Shown here one piece after another: positions 61,663-64,000 of a stretch of DNA of 64,000 nucleotides. The translations under genes and the position numbers were made by a program. This DNA is from PSRI01 sp041484195 (GTDB taxonomy: Bacteria; Bacteroidota; Bacteroidia; Chitinophagales; Chitinophagaceae), in NCBI GenBank assembly GCA_041484195.1, contig JBGPHC010000022.1, positions 1 through 64,000 of the forward strand, given 5' to 3'. Under the pieces are notes generated by a model, which saw only the letters and a list, made by a program, of their open reading frames with translations, had not been told where the DNA came from and did not search any database. Each line of letters opens with the position of its first letter. Positions within the stretch are counted from its first letter, which is position 1.

Positions 61663-62802
61663 ATGGTTTACCGGGTTATTGGATTAATGAGTGGCAGCTC
61701 TCTCGACGGCCTGGATATTGCATTTGCGCAATTTCAAAATACGGGCGGCAAATGGTCTTACAAGATCCTGGAGTCTGATTGTATGGCTTATCCATCCGAT
61801 TGGGTGGAGCGACTTCGATCGGCTGTCCATTTGGACGCGCGTCGATACCAATTATTGCATGCTGCCTATGGGCATTACCTGGGAGCGCAAGTGAATCAAT
61901 TTATTAACAAATATCAACTGGAATACCAGGTTCAACTGATCGCCTCCCACGGCCATACCAGTTTTCACATGCCTGAATTACACATGACGGCCCAATTGGG
62001 AGACGGAGCAGCGATTGCCGCGGAAACAGGCCTCCCTGTAGTGAGTGATCTCAGGTCGCTGGACCTTGCATTGGGAGGCCAGGGTGCACCCATTGTACCC
62101 ATCGGAGAAAAGTTAATATGGAGTAACTATGATTATTTTCTCAACCTGGGTGGGATCGCAAATATTTCCTGTCACCAAAAATCTGCAAAGGGCGATGTTA
62201 CTACCGGCGCAGGGGATGGGACAATAGTTGCATTTGATGTATGTCCGGCAAACAGGGTCATGAACCTGCTGGCAACAGAAGTTGGAAAGGAATATGACGA
62301 ATCCGGTAATCTGGCATCCGCCGGAAGCCTGGTTGAAGCGCTTCTGGAAAGACTCAACCACCTGGAATATTATGATCTTCCTTTTCCAAAATCACTGGCG
62401 AATGAATTTGGAACGGAAGTTGTTTTTCCCCTGCTGCACGATGCGGGCTGCAAAATCGAAGATGCTTTGCGCACTTATGTTGAACATATTTCTGTCCAGG
62501 TGCGGAAGGCCATCGAACAGGTGAGGGGAAAAATGAAAATGGATAGCGGGCCTGGTAAAATGCTGGTTACAGGAGGCGGAGCCTATAATATTTTCCTCGT
62601 TGAACGCCTGCGCAGCTTACTTCGTGATTTGAATATTGAAGTGTTGGTAGCGGAAGATGAGTTAATTCAATATAAAGAGGCGGTCGTGATGGCATTGATG
62701 GGTGTGTTGCGCTGGCGGGAAGAGAATAATGTCCTTTCTTCAGTTACAGGTGCCCGAAGGGACAGTATTGGCGGAGCCATTTGGATGGGTCTGGAAGCCT
62801 GA
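61663..62802 (+). CDS. anmK: Anhydro-N-acetylmuramic acid kinase
   Basis: AnmK phosphorylates and opens 1,6-anhydroMurNAc during cell-wall recycling to give MurNAc-6-phosphate. The 379-residue sugar kinase begins with the family mark GLMSGSSLDGLDIAF (7-21). SHGHTSFHMPE, GGQGAPIVPIGEKLIW and NLGGIANIS follow, then FDVCPANRVMN and the ATP-site VTGGGAYNIFLVERL. All key motifs are complete. It is divergent from upp and convergent with the LytTR regulator. Confidence 0.95.
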   Translation: MVYRVIGLMSGSSLDGLDIAFAQFQNTGGKWSYKILESDCMAYPSDWVERLRSAVHLDARRYQLLHAAYGHYLGAQVNQFINKYQLEYQVQLIASHGHTSFHMPELHMTAQLGDGAAIAAETGLPVVSDLRSLDLALGGQGAPIVPIGEKLIWSNYDYFLNLGGIANISCHQKSAKGDVTTGAGDGTIVAFDVCPANRVMNLLATEVGKEYDESGNLASAGSLVEALLERLNHLEYYDLPFPKSLANEFGTEVVFPLLHDAGCKIEDALRTYVEHISVQVRKAIEQVRGKMKMDSGPGKMLVTGGGAYNIFLVERLRSLLRDLNIEVLVAEDELIQYKEAVVMALMGVLRWREENNVLSSVTGARRDSIGGAIWMGLEA

Positions 62803-62845
62803 TAAATTTACGGGTTCGGTATCGCTGACGGCGGTGCTTGAGGAA

Positions 62846-63592
62846 CTATAATCCCAACACGGCTTTCAATCTCACATAACCAGTCTTGCTCAGTGGAATC
62901 TTCGAGCCGTTTTTCAGGATTGCCAGGTGACCGTCTTTTTCGTAGGGCTCGAGGCGCGTGATCTGCTGTACATTCACAATATAAGAGCGGTGCGTGCGTA
63001 CAAATTGCAGGGGGTCGAGGAACTTTTCGAAAAAACTCATGGTCTTGTTTTTCAGAAATGCTCCATCCTGTGTATGGATTTTCACGTAATCGTCTGCAGC
63101 CTCCAGGTATTCCAGATCCTGAACGGGAATGATTTTTATTTTACCCGCTATCTTAACCACAATCCTGTTTCTTTGTGCCGGAGTTTGTGCTGCGGTTTCC
63201 AGGAGCAATTCGGTAGATTTGTTTTTGGTCTGAACGGATGGTCGCTGATCCAACCATTTTTGAACCGCCCTGTTGAAGCGTTCCTGGCTGAAGGGTTTCA
63301 ACAGGTAGTCAACCGCGTGAGCTTCAAAGGCGCGAATGGCATATTCATCAAATGCGGTGGTGAAAATGACTGCTGGCGGTTGGTCTGCCAGCTCAAGCAT
63401 TTCAAAGCCGTTGATCTTAGGCATTTGAATGTCCAGGAAGGTCAGGTCGGGCTGCCATTGCATGATGGCTTTGAGGCCTTCGAACCCATCGTTACATTCC
63501 TGTACCAGCTCGAGTTCTGGAAATTTTTGCAGATATTCAATCAGTATCGAGCGGGCCAGGGGCTCATCATCGATTATTATTACTTTAAGCAT
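62846..63592 (-). CDS. LytTR family response regulator
   Basis: This 248-residue regulator has a complete receiver (acidic pair IIDDEP, phospho-acceptor Asp54 in LDIQMP, switch Thr in IFTTAFDEY, Lys in LLKPFS) and a C-terminal LytTR DNA-binding domain (about 145-245) ending in KIPLSKTGYVRLKAVLG. It is a standard LytR/AlgR-type transcription factor. Its first 8 bp overlap the end of the sensor kinase gene, so it is coupled to that kinase, in contrast to the orphan LytTR protein at 16262. Targets are unknown. Confidence 0.95.
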   Translation of the reverse strand: MLKVIIIDDEPLARSILIEYLQKFPELELVQECNDGFEGLKAIMQWQPDLTFLDIQMPKINGFEMLELADQPPAVIFTTAFDEYAIRAFEAHAVDYLLKPFSQERFNRAVQKWLDQRPSVQTKNKSTELLLETAAQTPAQRNRIVVKIAGKIKIIPVQDLEYLEAADDYVKIHTQDGAFLKNKTMSFFEKFLDPLQFVRTHRSYIVNVQQITRLEPYEKDGHLAILKNGSKIPLSKTGYVRLKAVLGL

Positions 63593-64000
63593 GCGCGTCC
63601 GGAATTTTGAAAACTACTACAAAACTGTCTTTTGTGATATTTATTTCTACGAGATCATTCCTGCCATATAGCAGATACAGTCTCCTTTTTACGGACTTCA
63701 AACCAAAGCCTGTGCCTTCCTGCATCTGTGTATTCGGGTCATAGGGATTCATCACTGCCACGACCAGGTAATTGTCAACCACCCTCGCCCGCATGCCGAT
63801 CTTCACTTCTCCAGTAGTTCCATATAATCCAAATTTAATGGCGTTTTCCATAATGGGTTGCAGCATCAATGAAGGTATTTTACACTGGAGGGATTCTTCA
63901 GAATTGTCTATTTCTGTTACGAGGCGATACCCAAACCTCACTTTTTCAATTTCCAGGTATAGGTTGAGGTATTCCATCTCCTCTGCGAGTGTGATGAATT
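63585..64000 (-). CDS. LytS/YehU-type sensor histidine kinase (partial, 5' end outside window)
   Basis: This is the C-terminal part of a His_kinase/HATPase sensor that pairs with the adjacent LytTR regulator. The frame continues to the right edge (ITLAEEMEYLNLYLEIEKVRFG precedes an internal Met at 63977), so the N-terminus and phospho-accepting His lie outside the window. Visible are the N box LMLQPIMENAIKFGL and the G box GTGFGLKSVKRRL, completing the ATP-binding domain. The stop overlaps the regulator start by 8 bp. Such kinases usually have several membrane spans upstream. Confidence 0.93.
   Translation of the reverse strand, partial: FITLAEEMEYLNLYLEIEKVRFGYRLVTEIDNSEESLQCKIPSLMLQPIMENAIKFGLYGTTGEVKIGMRARVVDNYLVVAVMNPYDPNTQMQEGTGFGLKSVKRRLYLLYGRNDLVEINITKDSFVVVFKIPDAHA

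Noticed and set aside
1..64000. CRISPR arrays, phage modules or known defence systems
   Set aside because: No regularly spaced direct repeats, cas genes, capsid or restriction genes were seen in either strand.

Overview
This 64 kb window is chromosomal DNA from a member of the Bacteroidota, most likely the family Chitinophagaceae or a close relative. The evidence is a set of type IX secretion (T9SS) and gliding genes (gldJ, porV, porT, a PorP/SprF protein, a Wzi/RemB-like protein), a secreted protein with a T9SS C-terminal sorting domain, a SusC/SusD pair, the bacillithiol gene bshA, LytTR-type regulators and several clear TAnnTTTG -7 promoter boxes. The family-level guess is inference. No CRISPR array, prophage or recognisable defence island was seen.

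Layout. 0-12.7 kb: a secreted T9SS-sorted glucose/sorbosone-dehydrogenase-like protein, fumC, two GH29 alpha-L-fucosidases, an enoyl-CoA hydratase, a stand-alone B12-binding mutase domain, a GT39 membrane glycosyltransferase, gltX and a polysaccharide deacetylase. 12.8-16.2 kb: a lipoprotein, tatD, asparaginase, and tRNA-Ser(GGA) followed by a degenerate copy of its own 3' end and terminator. 16.2-21.7 kb: an orphan LytTR regulator divergent from a SusC/SusD pair whose susC is cut by one in-frame TAG. 21.7-26.6 kb: ECF sigma factor, a trans-envelope barrel protein, a 40-residue membrane peptide, and a GT39/GT2 pair. 26.8-27.2 kb: a 380 bp deletion derivative of an IS1595-type element with 18 bp perfect inverted repeats. 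27.2-31.4 kb: a TonB-dependent receptor, a frameshifted SGNH hydrolase and a secreted PIG-L deacetylase.

31.4-35.5 kb: a tight operon (GntP-family permease, RidA, D-threonine aldolase/D-serine dehydratase-like enzyme, M19 dipeptidase) that reads as a D-amino-acid uptake and catabolism module. 35.6-45.6 kb: DUF983 protein, murF, gldJ, porV, ispF, dut, a DUF4292 lipoprotein, an EnvC-like protein and bshA. 45.9-52.9 kb: small anchored protein, M28 peptidase, RsmI-like methylase, EI24/CysZ-like protein, 3-methyladenine glycosylase, dicarboxylate symporter, ubiE and porT. 53-64 kb: Wzi/RemB-like protein, dihydroorotase, MutS-like ATPase, a DUF3179 protein overlapping a membrane-anchored nitrilase-fold protein that lacks the catalytic cysteine, PorP/SprF, upp, anmK, and a LytTR regulator with its histidine kinase running off the right edge.

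Much of the window is housekeeping plus envelope and secretion functions. The accessory parts most worth a second look are the DUF3179/pseudo-nitrilase pair, the D-amino-acid operon, the sigma/trans-envelope barrel/GT block, and the scars (tRNA-Ser, mini-IS, amber susC, frameshifted hydrolase). Starts were moved from the longest open frame to a downstream start where signal peptides, promoter boxes or non-ATG codons argued for it; each case is noted.
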